Source: Lacticaseibacillus absianus (GTDB taxonomy: Bacteria; Bacillota; Bacilli; Lactobacillales; Lactobacillaceae). From it: a stretch of DNA of 64,000 nucleotides. The notes beneath the pieces were generated by a model. The model searched no databases. It worked only from the letters and a program-made list of their open reading frames with translations, and had not been told where the DNA came from. Made by a program: the position numbers and the translations under genes. How positions within the stretch are numbered: position 1 is the stretch's first letter; every line of letters begins with the position of its first letter. The stretch covers positions 620,001 through 684,000 of the forward strand of contig NZ_JABEKX010000002.1 of assembly GCF_013407595.1 (NCBI RefSeq). The letters run 5' to 3'. Of this stretch, positions 1-7,063 are shown in pieces.

Positions 1-1
1 C

Positions 2-604
2 CAGTGGTTAGAACGTTACGCAGCTGATGGGATGGATGGTCTTAAGTCCAGGCATACTAACCAACAGTATTCTCGGGAGTTCAAGCTAGAAGTCGTGCAG
101 AAGTACCTAGCCGGTAACACATCTTTTCGGCAGCTGGCTGTTGCCTACGGCATTCCGGGTAAAACCGTCATCAGTCAATGGGTATCCCTGTATACTAGTG
201 GTAAATCACTACAAGCCACTGGGAGGGCCAAGCCAATGAAGGATGGACGCAAGACTACGCAGCTCGAACGTATCGAGATCGCACAATGGACCATCGCCAA
301 CGAACACGACTACGTCGCCGCAACCCAGCGGTTCAACGTTTCGTATGGACAGGTTTATGCATGGGTCAAAAAGTTCAAGCAAGGTGGTGAGTCCGCCCTC
401 GCAGACCGCCGCGGTAAGGCGAAGGAAGATAATAGTCAGCTCACTGAAGTAGAGCGTTTGAAGCTCGAGAACAAGCGACTACAGGCACGATTAACCCGTG
501 TGTCAACGGAGGTCGCAGTGTTAAAAAAACTCCAAGAACTGGAAAGAGGGAATGTCGATCAGACAGGCAATATCAGGCCATTCAGCAACTCGCGCAAGAA
601 GTGA
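2..604 (+). CDS. IS3-family transposase OrfA (5' end outside window)
   Basis: This is the DNA-binding subunit of an IS3-family (IS150-like) transposase. The first internal ATG lies at 32, but the frame stays open to the window edge and the residues before that ATG (QWLERYAADGMDGLKSR) look like the end of another helix-turn-helix unit, so the true start lies upstream. Two further helix-turn-helix units follow (around YSREFKLEVVQKYL and IAQWTIANEHDYVAATQRF), then a leucine-zipper-like stretch near the C terminus (VERLKLENKRLQARL). A run of seven A at 523-529 sits in frame as A_AAA_AAA, where ribosomes can slip by -1 into the downstream OrfB frame. The family normally makes both OrfA and a fused OrfAB. 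The insertion element appears intact on its right side. Confidence 0.85.
   Translation, partial: QWLERYAADGMDGLKSRHTNQQYSREFKLEVVQKYLAGNTSFRQLAVAYGIPGKTVISQWVSLYTSGKSLQATGRAKPMKDGRKTTQLERIEIAQWTIANEHDYVAATQRFNVSYGQVYAWVKKFKQGGESALADRRGKAKEDNSQLTEVERLKLENKRLQARLTRVSTEVAVLKKLQELERGNVDQTGNIRPFSNSRKK
523..529 (+). other. A7 programmed -1 frameshift site
   Basis: Seven consecutive A residues are read in the OrfA frame as A AAA AAA. A -1 slip gives Lys-Lys-Thr-Pro and continues without a stop through YQAIQQLAQE into the OrfB frame. This is the position and form expected for the OrfAB fusion of IS3 elements. The slip itself is inferred. Confidence 0.7.
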
Positions 605-1479
605 ATCCCGACTCCGGTCAGCTTTATGGCATCAGTGAGACATGCCGGTTTCTGGGTATCTCGCGTGCAGCGTACTACAAGTGGACGCATCGTAAGGTGA
701 CGGTCCATGAACGGGAGAATCAGGCTATTCTGGCCTACATCGTGACCCTTGAGGAAAAGCATCACTATGTCTTCGGGGTTAAACGGCTCGTGACGTATAT
801 CAATAAGGAAACACCCTATCACGTGAGTCACGGTCGTGTCCGCAGGCTCATGCGTCAGGGACGGATTCGAGCCTCTATCCGTGTAGCGAAGCACGATCGC
901 AGAGCCGAGAGGAAGGAGTTCCTCCTAGCCAACAAGCTGTACACCGTCGATGCGGGGCATGCCTTCCACCCTAGCGCGGCCAACAAAGTCTGGGTGACCG
1001 ACTGTTCCGAGCTCACTTACGGTCAAGAAGGTAGACAGAAACTGCGGCTTAGTGCCGTGAAGGATCTCTATGATCACAGCGTGATTGCCTGGTGTGTGGC
1101 ACCGAGCGAAACCGCGGCGCTTACCACCAAGACGATTAAGCTGGCCATCAAGAGCAACAATGGCATCAGGCCAGAAATTACGCATAGTGACCAAGGATCG
1201 GCATACACCGGGCGCACCTACAACACGTTCTTAGCGGGTGAAGGAATTACCCACAGCATGTCGCGGCCAGGTACTCCTGGCGATAATAGCCCAATGGAGA
1301 GCCTGTGGAGCCATCTTAAGGTTGAGTGGTTCGCCTTTGAGCACTGCTTGTCCGAGCTTGAGATGATGAAGAGTATTGAAGCGGCAATCAACTGGTATAA
1401 CCACGAACGCCGCCAAGAAACACTAAACGGCATGACCCCGATGGAATACCGGAGTCATGCCGTAAGGAAAACTGCATAG
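601..1479 (+). CDS. IS3-family transposase OrfB (DDE integrase domain)
   Basis: This is the catalytic half of the IS3-family transposase. A GTG at 601 overlaps the OrfA stop as GTGA, but the open frame extends upstream to the A7 slip site, so the active enzyme is probably the OrfAB fusion. An HTH_21-type region (ETCRFLGISRAAYYKW, then KHHYVFGVKRLVTYI) precedes an rve integrase core. The catalytic triad is visible: Asp in VWVTDCSELTY, Asp in THSDQGSAYT, and Glu in SPMESLWSHLK. The C terminus (INWYNHERRQETLNGMTPMEYR) is typical of the family. No frameshift or internal stop is seen, so it is probably active. Confidence 0.92.
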   Translation: MNPDSGQLYGISETCRFLGISRAAYYKWTHRKVTVHERENQAILAYIVTLEEKHHYVFGVKRLVTYINKETPYHVSHGRVRRLMRQGRIRASIRVAKHDRRAERKEFLLANKLYTVDAGHAFHPSAANKVWVTDCSELTYGQEGRQKLRLSAVKDLYDHSVIAWCVAPSETAALTTKTIKLAIKSNNGIRPEITHSDQGSAYTGRTYNTFLAGEGITHSMSRPGTPGDNSPMESLWSHLKVEWFAFEHCLSELEMMKSIEAAINWYNHERRQETLNGMTPMEYRSHAVRKTA

Positions 1480-1495
1480 GCACTTTAATTATTTG

Positions 1496-1520
1496 ACCTG
1501 TCTACTTGACGCGGACCAGC
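1496..1520 (+). repeat. Probable right end (IRR) of the IS3-family element
   Basis: About 20 bases after the OrfB stop lies CTGTCTACTTGACGCGG, which resembles the TGTCnACTTGAC right terminal repeats of IS150-group elements. The exact end and the target duplication cannot be fixed because the left end is outside the window. Confidence 0.4.
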
Positions 1521-1544
1521 GCCGAGTCACCGGGGCACTGTGCG

Positions 1545-1913
1545 TTAAGCGTACGGGGTGGTGCGCTGATGGGTCGCGGAGAATTCACGCACGCGGTCGA
1601 TCTGATCGGCCGCGTTGAAGTGGATCACCGAGACGCCATCGAACAGGAGTGGTTGGGCCTCCGTCGCCGCGAACGTCCATGTGACGATCACGTCTTCGGC
1701 GGTGTCGTACCAGTCGTGCAGCGTCCAGGCCTGCACGACCTGTTCTTCGCGTTTGGCCGAGATCCATGCGTGGATCTCGGCCCGGTTGCGGTACACTGGG
1801 CCGTAGCACTCTTCATACTGGCAGTCCGGGCTGAGCAGGGTGTCTAGCGCGCTGAAGTCGCGGGTCTCCCACATGTGACAGTACTGCCGGATCAGGTCGT
1901 GGCGCGCGGTCAT
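1545..1913 (-). CDS. SnoaL-like / NTF2-fold protein
   Basis: A 122-residue protein of the SnoaL-like (DUF4440/NTF2 cone) fold. It begins MTARHDLIRQYCHMWETRDF, followed by a typical 'LDTLLSPDCQYEECYGP' strand-helix pattern and the paired strands around IVTWTFAATEAQPLLFDGVSVIHF. Family members range from small isomerases or cyclases to non-catalytic binding domains, so no reaction can be assigned. Its ATG overlaps the stop of the upstream GNAT gene by four bases (ATGA), implying translational coupling in one operon. The IS element ends about 25-50 bp beyond its stop codon, so this is accessory DNA. Confidence 0.75.
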   Translation of the reverse strand: MTARHDLIRQYCHMWETRDFSALDTLLSPDCQYEECYGPVYRNRAEIHAWISAKREEQVVQAWTLHDWYDTAEDVIVTWTFAATEAQPLLFDGVSVIHFNAADQIDRVREFSATHQRTTPYA

Positions 1914-2404
1914 TTGGGTTGGACCAGCAGCTTGGACATCAGGACTTCATCGTGCAACGGGATCTCGTCTGCACCGATCAGCGGGATCTCCGGCTTGCGT
2001 GTCCGGGCGATGTCGATAGAGCCGCGGATGATCTTCGTCAGGCGGTAGCCCTGGCGCTGGAAAAAGCCGAGTGCCTGTAGGTTATCGTTCATCACGGAGA
2101 CGTCCATCTTGGTCAGCCCGATCATGCGTGCCCGGTTCTCCGCCAGGGCCAACAGGCGCTTACCGATCCCGCGGCCGTTGCGCACGGAGTTCAGGCTGAC
2201 GACCGCCATCGCGTTCCCGTGGATCGCAAAGGTGATCAGGCCGACGACCGTGTCGTCAGGTTCTAAGGCGATCAACCCGTTGAGATCGGCGAAGTGGTAA
2301 TCGCCGGACGACACGATCAGCGTGTCGCTCAACCAGTGATCGATGAAGTATTTCCGGCCGGCGTCTTCGTGGTCGGCTAATTTTTCGTAGCGAATGGCAT
2401 CCAA
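1910..2404 (-). CDS. GNAT-family N-acetyltransferase
   Basis: A 164-residue Gcn5-related acetyltransferase. The acetyl-CoA binding segment is visible as VVSLNSVRNGRGIGKRLLALAENRAR (the R/Q-x-x-G-x-G/A pattern), followed by MDVSVMNDNLQALGFFQRQGYRLTKI. The substrate cannot be predicted. The best start is TTG at 2404, because AAGGAG lies about 9 bases upstream and no in-frame ATG is placed better. The gene leads a two-gene operon with the SnoaL-like protein. An extended -10 (TGCTATACT) lies just upstream. Confidence 0.85.
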   Translation of the reverse strand: MDAIRYEKLADHEDAGRKYFIDHWLSDTLIVSSGDYHFADLNGLIALEPDDTVVGLITFAIHGNAMAVVSLNSVRNGRGIGKRLLALAENRARMIGLTKMDVSVMNDNLQALGFFQRQGYRLTKIIRGSIDIARTRKPEIPLIGADEIPLHDEVLMSKLLVQPK

Positions 2405-2437
2405 GTGTCAACGCTCCTTTCAGTGAGTTTCCTCACC

Positions 2438-2443
2438 AGTATA
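2438..2443 (-). promoter_or_regulatory. Extended -10 promoter for the GNAT/SnoaL operon
   Basis: On the minus strand the sequence reads TGC-TATACT, an extended -10 box, about 35 bases before the TTG start. The -35 region is T-rich and weak. Confidence 0.5.
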
Positions 2444-2698
2444 GCAACCTTTGCGGCAAAAAACACCGTTAATCGCTGGACTGTCAGGTGGCGCGGCTCA
2501 AAGGGGCCGAAACGTTGATCGGTGAGCCGATCGCAGGCCGGCGGTCGTCGCACGGCGTGGCTAAGGTCCGGGGGATGCGCGCAATATTGTGGCTTTGGGG
2601 CAGACGTTGGGTGGGGACTCACCAATGGTTGGGTGCTTGCTTACTGCTTCCCGATCGTCGTCGAGCGCTGCAAGGCCAATGCGGGCGCGTCTAGCTAC

Positions 2699-2740
2699 GC
2701 ACAGTACGTCGAGCCTAAGTGCGGGCTCAACGCACTGTGC
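2699..2740 (-). repeat. Long hairpin, about 17 bp stem
   Basis: The arms GCACAGTACGTCGAGCC (2699-2715) and GGGCTCAACGCACTGTGC (2723-2740) are inverted copies with two mismatches. In a minus-strand transcript both mismatches are G-U pairs, so the stem would be continuous. Outer CTAGC/GCTAG bases extend it beyond a small internal loop (2691-2748). No U-run follows, so it is not a standard terminator. Confidence 0.6.
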
Positions 2741-2794
2741 TAGGCTAGCCGTCCCGCTAAGCCCGCGAGTCCTCCGCTCTGGTTTTCACACACA

Positions 2795-2831
2795 CCAAAG
2801 CCGCCCTCAGGGCACCTGAGGACGCCTTTGG
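2795..2831 (-). repeat. Second long hairpin in the same gene-less stretch
   Basis: The arms starting CCAAAGCCGCCCTCAGG (2795-2811) and ending CCTGAGGACGCCTTTGG (2815-2831) pair over 17 positions with two mismatches, one of which is a G-U pair on the minus strand. The loop is only three bases. No T-run follows on either side. Confidence 0.55.
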
Positions 2832-3215
2832 CTGACTACCGCGGCTGTCCCGCGGGGGCGCCCGGCCGGGGGTGAACGGTCTGCCATCGACCGGCCGGGT
2901 GGCGACGCGGTCAGTCTGCGTCACCGTCTTGATTGTCCCGCCAGATTCAGACCGTCTGGCGTGGCAGCGTGCAGTTGCACCGATCACCACCGTCTTGCCT
3001 TGTGCCCGGTGGTGTCATCCGACTTAGACCAGCTAACGTGAGCATACTCATCACGCCTCACCGTATCGATACTCCGGGCCTAGCCTACTGAGGAAGCAAT
3101 ATCCCCTGGATGATTTCGGCTACCCGTCGGTGAACGACCGCGTTGCGCTGACGCGATCACCAGGCGAGCTCCCCTTGGATTACCTGCAGTCTACTGCGAA
3201 TCGGTTTTTGGGGCA

Positions 3216-3261
3216 AACAAAACGACTCAGGCGTGCCGGTCGAGGTCACATGCCTGAGTCG
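3216..3261 (-). terminator. Terminator of the fru operon
   Basis: On the minus strand, just after the fruA stop, a perfect 10-bp stem (3252-3261 with 3223-3232) is followed by TTTTGTTTG. This is a Rho-independent terminator ending the fruR-fruK-fruA transcript. Confidence 0.85.
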
Positions 3262-3275
3262 CGAGGGGGCAAGGG

Positions 3276-5204
3276 TCAGGCGTTGTCTTTGGCAACCGGC
3301 CGCCAGACGCCGAGGAGTACGCCAGCGATGATCGCGCCAACGAGCAGGCTGACGATGAAGCCGAGCTTCTGGTCGGTCAGGGCTAGGGCAACGATCCCAC
3401 CGTGCGGGGCGGGCACATTGACGCCGAACACTTGGGTGAGCCCACCGGCGATGGCAGAGCCGATCACCGAGCTGCCGATGATGTGGACGGGGTCGGTCGC
3501 GGCAAATGGGATCGCGCCTTCCGTGATGAAGGTCAGGCCGAGCACGTAGTTCGAGAGGCCGGAGTTCCGTTCGGTCTGGGTGAACTTGGTCGGGAAGAAG
3601 GTGGAGGCGATCGCGATCGCCAGCGGTGGGATCATCCCACCGATCATTACAGCCGCCATCCAGCGGCCGTCGGTGAAGTTAGACGCCTGGTAGATCCCGA
3701 TCGCAAAGGTATAAGCGGCCTTGTTGAAGGGGCCGCCCATATCGATGCTCATCATCGCGGCAAGGATCACCCCGACGAGGATCGCGTTACCGGTCCCCAT
3801 CCCTTCAAGGAAGCTGATCAGGGCGCCGTTGAGGGCCGCAAAGATCGGATTGACGGCGAAGAACATGATCAGTCCCATCGCTGCGAGCCCGAGCACCGGG
3901 TAGACGAGGATCGTCTTGAGTCCGTCTAGCGAGTGCGGCATGCCGGCCAGCAGGTGCTTGAGGCCGATGATCAGCCACCCGGCGATGAAGCCGGCGGCCA
4001 GTCCGCCGATGAAGCCAGCGGGGTTTTGTGCGTGAACGACAGAGGCACTGGCGACCGTGGCCATGTAGCCCCCCACGAAGCCGGGCATCAAGGCCGGCCG
4101 ATCGCCGATGGACACCGCGATGTAGGCTGCCAGGACAGGAACCAGGAACGAAAAGGCGTAGTTGCCCAGGTTATTGGTGAACGTGAAGGCCATCGAGTGG
4201 GCGCCGAAGGCATTCTCGAAGATGAACGACAGCGCCATGATGATCCCCCCGCCGACCACGAATGGCAGCATGTTGGAGACCCCGTTCATCAAGTCTTGGT
4301 AGACGCGGTTCCACAGCCCTTTTTGGTCCGGTTCTGCGGCGGTGGTCGCCGCCCCGTCTGCGTGGAAGACTGGGGCGCTCTGGGCAAGGGTGACCTCGAT
4401 CAGCGCTTCGGGCTGCTTGATCCCGTCGATCACGGGCCGGTTGAGCAGGTGTTTGCCGTCAAACCGGGGCATGTCCACTTTTTTATCCGCGGCGATGATG
4501 ACGCCGGTCGCCGCGGCGATCTCTGCGGCAGACAGTTTGTGTTTGACGCCTTCTGAGCCGTTGGTCTCGACTTTGATGTCGACCCCCATTTTCTCGGCGG
4601 CTTCTTTCAAGGCGGCCTCGGCCATGTAGGTGTGGGCAATTCCGGTCGGGCAGGCGGTGACGGCGACAACGAACGGGCGGGCCGTCGCAGGGGTGTCTGT
4701 CGGCGGGGTGGCAGCAGCAGTCGACTCGGCGGCGTCTTTGGCGTCCTTGGCTGCTTGGGCGTCGGCGAACAGTTGCACGACCTCATCGGGCGTCTGGGCC
4801 TCGCGCAGCTTGGCGACCAGCGCCGGGTCGATCAGCAGGGAAGACAAGGCGGCCAGGGCGGCCAAGTGCGTGTTGTTGGCGCCTTCTGGGGCGGCGATCA
4901 TGAAGAACAGGTGAACGGGCTGGCCGTCCAGCGCGTCGAAGTCGACGCCGGCCGCGCTTTTGGCAAACAAGACCGTTGCCCGCGTGACCGCCGCGTCCTT
5001 GGCGTGCGGCATCGCGATCCCATCACCGATCCCGGTGGTCGATTCGCTTTCGCGGTGCAGGATGTCGCGCTGGTACAGCGCCGCGTCGGTGATGACCCCG
5101 GCTTCAGCGTATCGAGCGACCATCTCTGCGATCGCCCCGGCCTTGTCGGTGGCGGTCAGGTCCATGATCATGACGTCTTTGAGCAGTAAGTCTCGGATAT
5201 CCAT
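3276..5204 (-). CDS. fruA: PTS fructose transporter subunit IIABC
   Basis: A membrane permease that imports fructose while phosphorylating it at C1 (PEP to EI/HPr to IIA to IIB to sugar). At 642 residues it has the fused IIA-IIB-IIC order. The IIA domain is at about 1-150 with phospho-acceptor His67 (GIAMPHAKD). The linker near 151-175 is Ala/Thr-rich. The IIB domain starts at about 178 with Cys185 (VTACPTGIAHT). The multi-spanning IIC domain runs from about 300 to the end. The ATG overlaps the fruK stop by one base (TGATG), so translation is coupled. It is the last gene of fruR-fruK-fruA. Confidence 0.96.
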   Translation of the reverse strand: MDIRDLLLKDVMIMDLTATDKAGAIAEMVARYAEAGVITDAALYQRDILHRESESTTGIGDGIAMPHAKDAAVTRATVLFAKSAAGVDFDALDGQPVHLFFMIAAPEGANNTHLAALAALSSLLIDPALVAKLREAQTPDEVVQLFADAQAAKDAKDAAESTAAATPPTDTPATARPFVVAVTACPTGIAHTYMAEAALKEAAEKMGVDIKVETNGSEGVKHKLSAAEIAAATGVIIAADKKVDMPRFDGKHLLNRPVIDGIKQPEALIEVTLAQSAPVFHADGAATTAAEPDQKGLWNRVYQDLMNGVSNMLPFVVGGGIIMALSFIFENAFGAHSMAFTFTNNLGNYAFSFLVPVLAAYIAVSIGDRPALMPGFVGGYMATVASASVVHAQNPAGFIGGLAAGFIAGWLIIGLKHLLAGMPHSLDGLKTILVYPVLGLAAMGLIMFFAVNPIFAALNGALISFLEGMGTGNAILVGVILAAMMSIDMGGPFNKAAYTFAIGIYQASNFTDGRWMAAVMIGGMIPPLAIAIASTFFPTKFTQTERNSGLSNYVLGLTFITEGAIPFAATDPVHIIGSSVIGSAIAGGLTQVFGVNVPAPHGGIVALALTDQKLGFIVSLLVGAIIAGVLLGVWRPVAKDNA

Positions 5205-6121
5205 CAGAGTGCCTCCATTTTGATTGTTGCGTAGACTTCATCGATTTTGGCCCGCGTGGCCAGGTCTTGGGAAAAAGCGGTCGCACTGCCGCAGGCGATC
5301 CCGCGCTTGAAGGCCTCGAGCGGGTCATGCGTCGCGGCCAGCGTGCCGGTGAAGCCCGCCAGCATCGAGTCGCCGGCCCCGACCGAGTTGATCACTCGAC
5401 CGGCCGGCACGCTGCCGTGGTAGGTGTGGGTCGGCGTGATCATCAGCGCGCCGCGGCCGGCCATCGAAACGAGGACGTGCTGGGCGCCAAGTGTCAGTAG
5501 CTTGCGGCCAGCGGTCGCGACCGCGGCCAGGTCGGGATACGCCGCATCGCCGAACAGCTCGGCCAGCTCGTGATGATTCGGTTTGACGACCAGTGGGTGG
5601 GCGGGGAGGGTCTCCAGCAGGGCGGCACCGGTCGTGTCGATCACGAATTCGGCGTCGGCCGCTTGGATCAGCGGGATCAGGTCGCGGTAGAATGTTTCGG
5701 GCAACCCGGTGGGCAGGCTGCCGGCCATGACGACCACGTCACCAGGCTGGAGCCGCGCCTGTAGCTGCTGCTTGAAGCTGGCTTGTTCCGCGGGCGTGAT
5801 CGTCGGCCCGGCGGCGTTGAGCTCGGTCTCAGCGTCAGCCTTCAACTTGACGTTGATCCGCGTGTCGGCTTGGATCGGGGTGAAGGCACAGTCGAGCTGA
5901 TCAGTGGCCAGGGCGTGTTCGATGAAGCTGCCAGTGAAGCCACCGATGAAGCCCAGCGCGACCGTTGGCAGGTCGAGCGCCTTCAAGATCCGGCTGACGT
6001 TGATGCCTTTGCCCCCTGGGAGCTTCACGGCGGACTCGAGGCGGTTGACTCGGCCGAGTGTCAGCTGGGGCAGACCGACGACATAATCGATCGACGGGTT
6101 GAGTGTAATGGAGTAGATCAA
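5204..6121 (-). CDS. fruK: 1-phosphofructokinase
   Basis: Phosphorylates fructose-1-phosphate (the FruA product) to fructose-1,6-bisphosphate in the cytoplasm. It is a 305-residue PfkB-family sugar kinase, with the N-terminal glycine motif KLPGGKGINVSRIL (from about residue 33) and the C-terminal signature VINSVGAGDSMLAGF with catalytic Asp251. The start is a TTG at 6121 that overlaps the fruR stop as TTGA. A perfect AGGAGG lies 8 bases upstream inside the end of fruR, which supports this non-ATG start. It is co-transcribed and translationally coupled on both sides. Confidence 0.95.
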   Translation of the reverse strand: MIYSITLNPSIDYVVGLPQLTLGRVNRLESAVKLPGGKGINVSRILKALDLPTVALGFIGGFTGSFIEHALATDQLDCAFTPIQADTRINVKLKADAETELNAAGPTITPAEQASFKQQLQARLQPGDVVVMAGSLPTGLPETFYRDLIPLIQAADAEFVIDTTGAALLETLPAHPLVVKPNHHELAELFGDAAYPDLAAVATAGRKLLTLGAQHVLVSMAGRGALMITPTHTYHGSVPAGRVINSVGAGDSMLAGFTGTLAATHDPLEAFKRGIACGSATAFSQDLATRAKIDEVYATIKMEAL

Positions 6122-6867
6122 TGTTGGACCTCCTGAATATTTTGGGTGTCGGCATAGTAAGGGGCCAGGTCGCTCAGTCGGGTGGTCAAGATCGTCCCCA
6201 CGCTGAGCTTGGCGAACTGGGCGAAGCTCACTTGACCGAATTTGCTCGGGTCGGCGAGGATCACGGCGTCTCGTGCCTGCGCGATGGCGGCCTGCTTGAC
6301 CTGGGCTTCCTCTGCGTCGGGCGTGGTCTGGCCGTACTTGAGGTGGACGCCGTTGGTCCCGATGAAGGCGAGATCAAAATGCATCGCTTGAAGGGCGGCC
6401 ACCGTGTTGGCGCCGACCGTCGCCTTAGTGGCGGCCTTGATCCGGCCGCCAGGCATCAGGGCTTCGACCCCGAAGTCGGCCAGCTGGCTGGCGTTATCGA
6501 CCCCGGTGGTGACGACGGTGACATCCAATGCGGGGAGCAGCGGGATCATCTGGGCGGTCGTCGTGCCGGCGTCCAGGAAGATCGTGCTGTGCGGGCGGAT
6601 CATCGCGGCTGCGGCCTTGGCGATCTGTTGCTTTTCCAGCAACGCCTGGGTCGCTTTTTCTTGGACGCTTGCCTCGACCACGTTGTCGGCTAACCGTTCG
6701 GCGCCACCGTGGATGCGACGGAGCTGACCGGCGGCCTCCAGCTCCGCCAAGTCGCGGCGGATCGTCGACTCGGACGCGCCTAGCGCCTGCATCAGGTCTT
6801 TGGCTTTGAGCACCGCCTGTTGCGCCAGGGCGGACTTGATGTAGCGTTGCCGTTCTTCTGTAAGCAT
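6118..6867 (-). CDS. fruR: DeoR-family fructose operon regulator
   Basis: A DNA-binding repressor of the DeoR family, 249 residues from the ATG at 6867. The N-terminal helix-turn-helix is LMQALGASESTIRRDLAELEAAGQLRRIHGGAE, with the DeoR hallmark RRDLxxLE. The C-terminal DeoRC sensor domain (about 75-235) contains IFLDAGTTTAQ and the VGANTVAAL/DLAFIGTNGV pattern, which in relatives binds a phospho-sugar such as fructose-1-phosphate. The frame is open upstream to a TTG at 6900, but GAGGTG sits 6 bases before the ATG at 6867 and the TATAAT box lies inside the longer frame, so the shorter start is preferred. It heads its own operon, so it is probably autoregulated. Confidence 0.9.
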   Translation of the reverse strand: MLTEERQRYIKSALAQQAVLKAKDLMQALGASESTIRRDLAELEAAGQLRRIHGGAERLADNVVEASVQEKATQALLEKQQIAKAAAAMIRPHSTIFLDAGTTTAQMIPLLPALDVTVVTTGVDNASQLADFGVEALMPGGRIKAATKATVGANTVAALQAMHFDLAFIGTNGVHLKYGQTTPDAEEAQVKQAAIAQARDAVILADPSKFGQVSFAQFAKLSVGTILTTRLSDLAPYYADTQNIQEVQH

Positions 6868-6888
6868 TTTCATCACCTCATAGCTTTC

Positions 6889-6916
6889 ATTATACGCCAA
6901 AACCCGTCGCGTTCAA
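6889..6916 (-). promoter_or_regulatory. fru operon promoter
   Basis: On the minus strand TTGAAC (6911-6916) and a perfect TATAAT (6889-6894) are separated by 16 bases. The promoter lies 22 bases before the fruR ATG. Confidence 0.75.
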
Positions 6917-6947
6917 GCACAATCATTCAAAAACGGCCAAATAAAGC

Positions 6948-6960
6948 GACGGTAACCGTC
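6948..6960. promoter_or_regulatory. Palindrome upstream of fru promoter, candidate FruR operator
   Basis: GACGGTAACCGTC is a perfect 6-bp inverted repeat around one central base. It lies 32 bp upstream of the fru -35 box, between the divergent fru operon and mupG. Assignment to FruR is inference only. Confidence 0.35.
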
Positions 6961-7013
6961 AATAAGCGTCATCCGTAAAATTGTTCCTACCAATTTAGAG
7001 AAACCCCTTTCAT

Positions 7014-7025
7014 CGGTCTAAACCA
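7014..7025. promoter_or_regulatory. dre-like operator (GntR/NagR type) before mupG
   Basis: CGGTCTAAACCA matches the amino-sugar regulator (NagR, GntR/HutC family) site TGGTCTATACCA at 10 of 12 positions. A second GGTAGAC half-site follows at 7031-7037. It sits 39 bases before the mupG ATG, where a repressor would block initiation. Confidence 0.45.
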
Positions 7026-7063
7026 ATATGGTAGACTGAGAGAGGTAAAGGGGGATTTGACAC

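Larger units (their letters stand above)
2450..3215. other. Gene-less accessory stretch with extended hairpins
   Basis: No convincing gene is seen in this ~770-base stretch. The possible reading frames are short, arginine/cysteine-rich and mutually overlapping. It contains two long imperfect inverted repeats (2699-2740 and 2795-2831), whose mismatches become mostly G-U pairs if the minus strand is transcribed. It may be a decayed gene or mobile-element remnant, or a structured RNA. It lies between two minus-strand operons near an IS element. Confidence 0.5.

Noticed and set aside
1506-1847. Plus-strand open frame opposite the SnoaL-like gene
   Set aside because: It is the complement of a recognisable NTF2-fold gene that has ATGA coupling to its neighbour.
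2522-2743. Small plus-strand open frame ending AQYVEPKCGLNALC in the gene-less stretch
   Set aside because: No ribosome binding site, overlapping alternative frames of equal quality, and it crosses the 2699-2740 hairpin; kept as non-coding.
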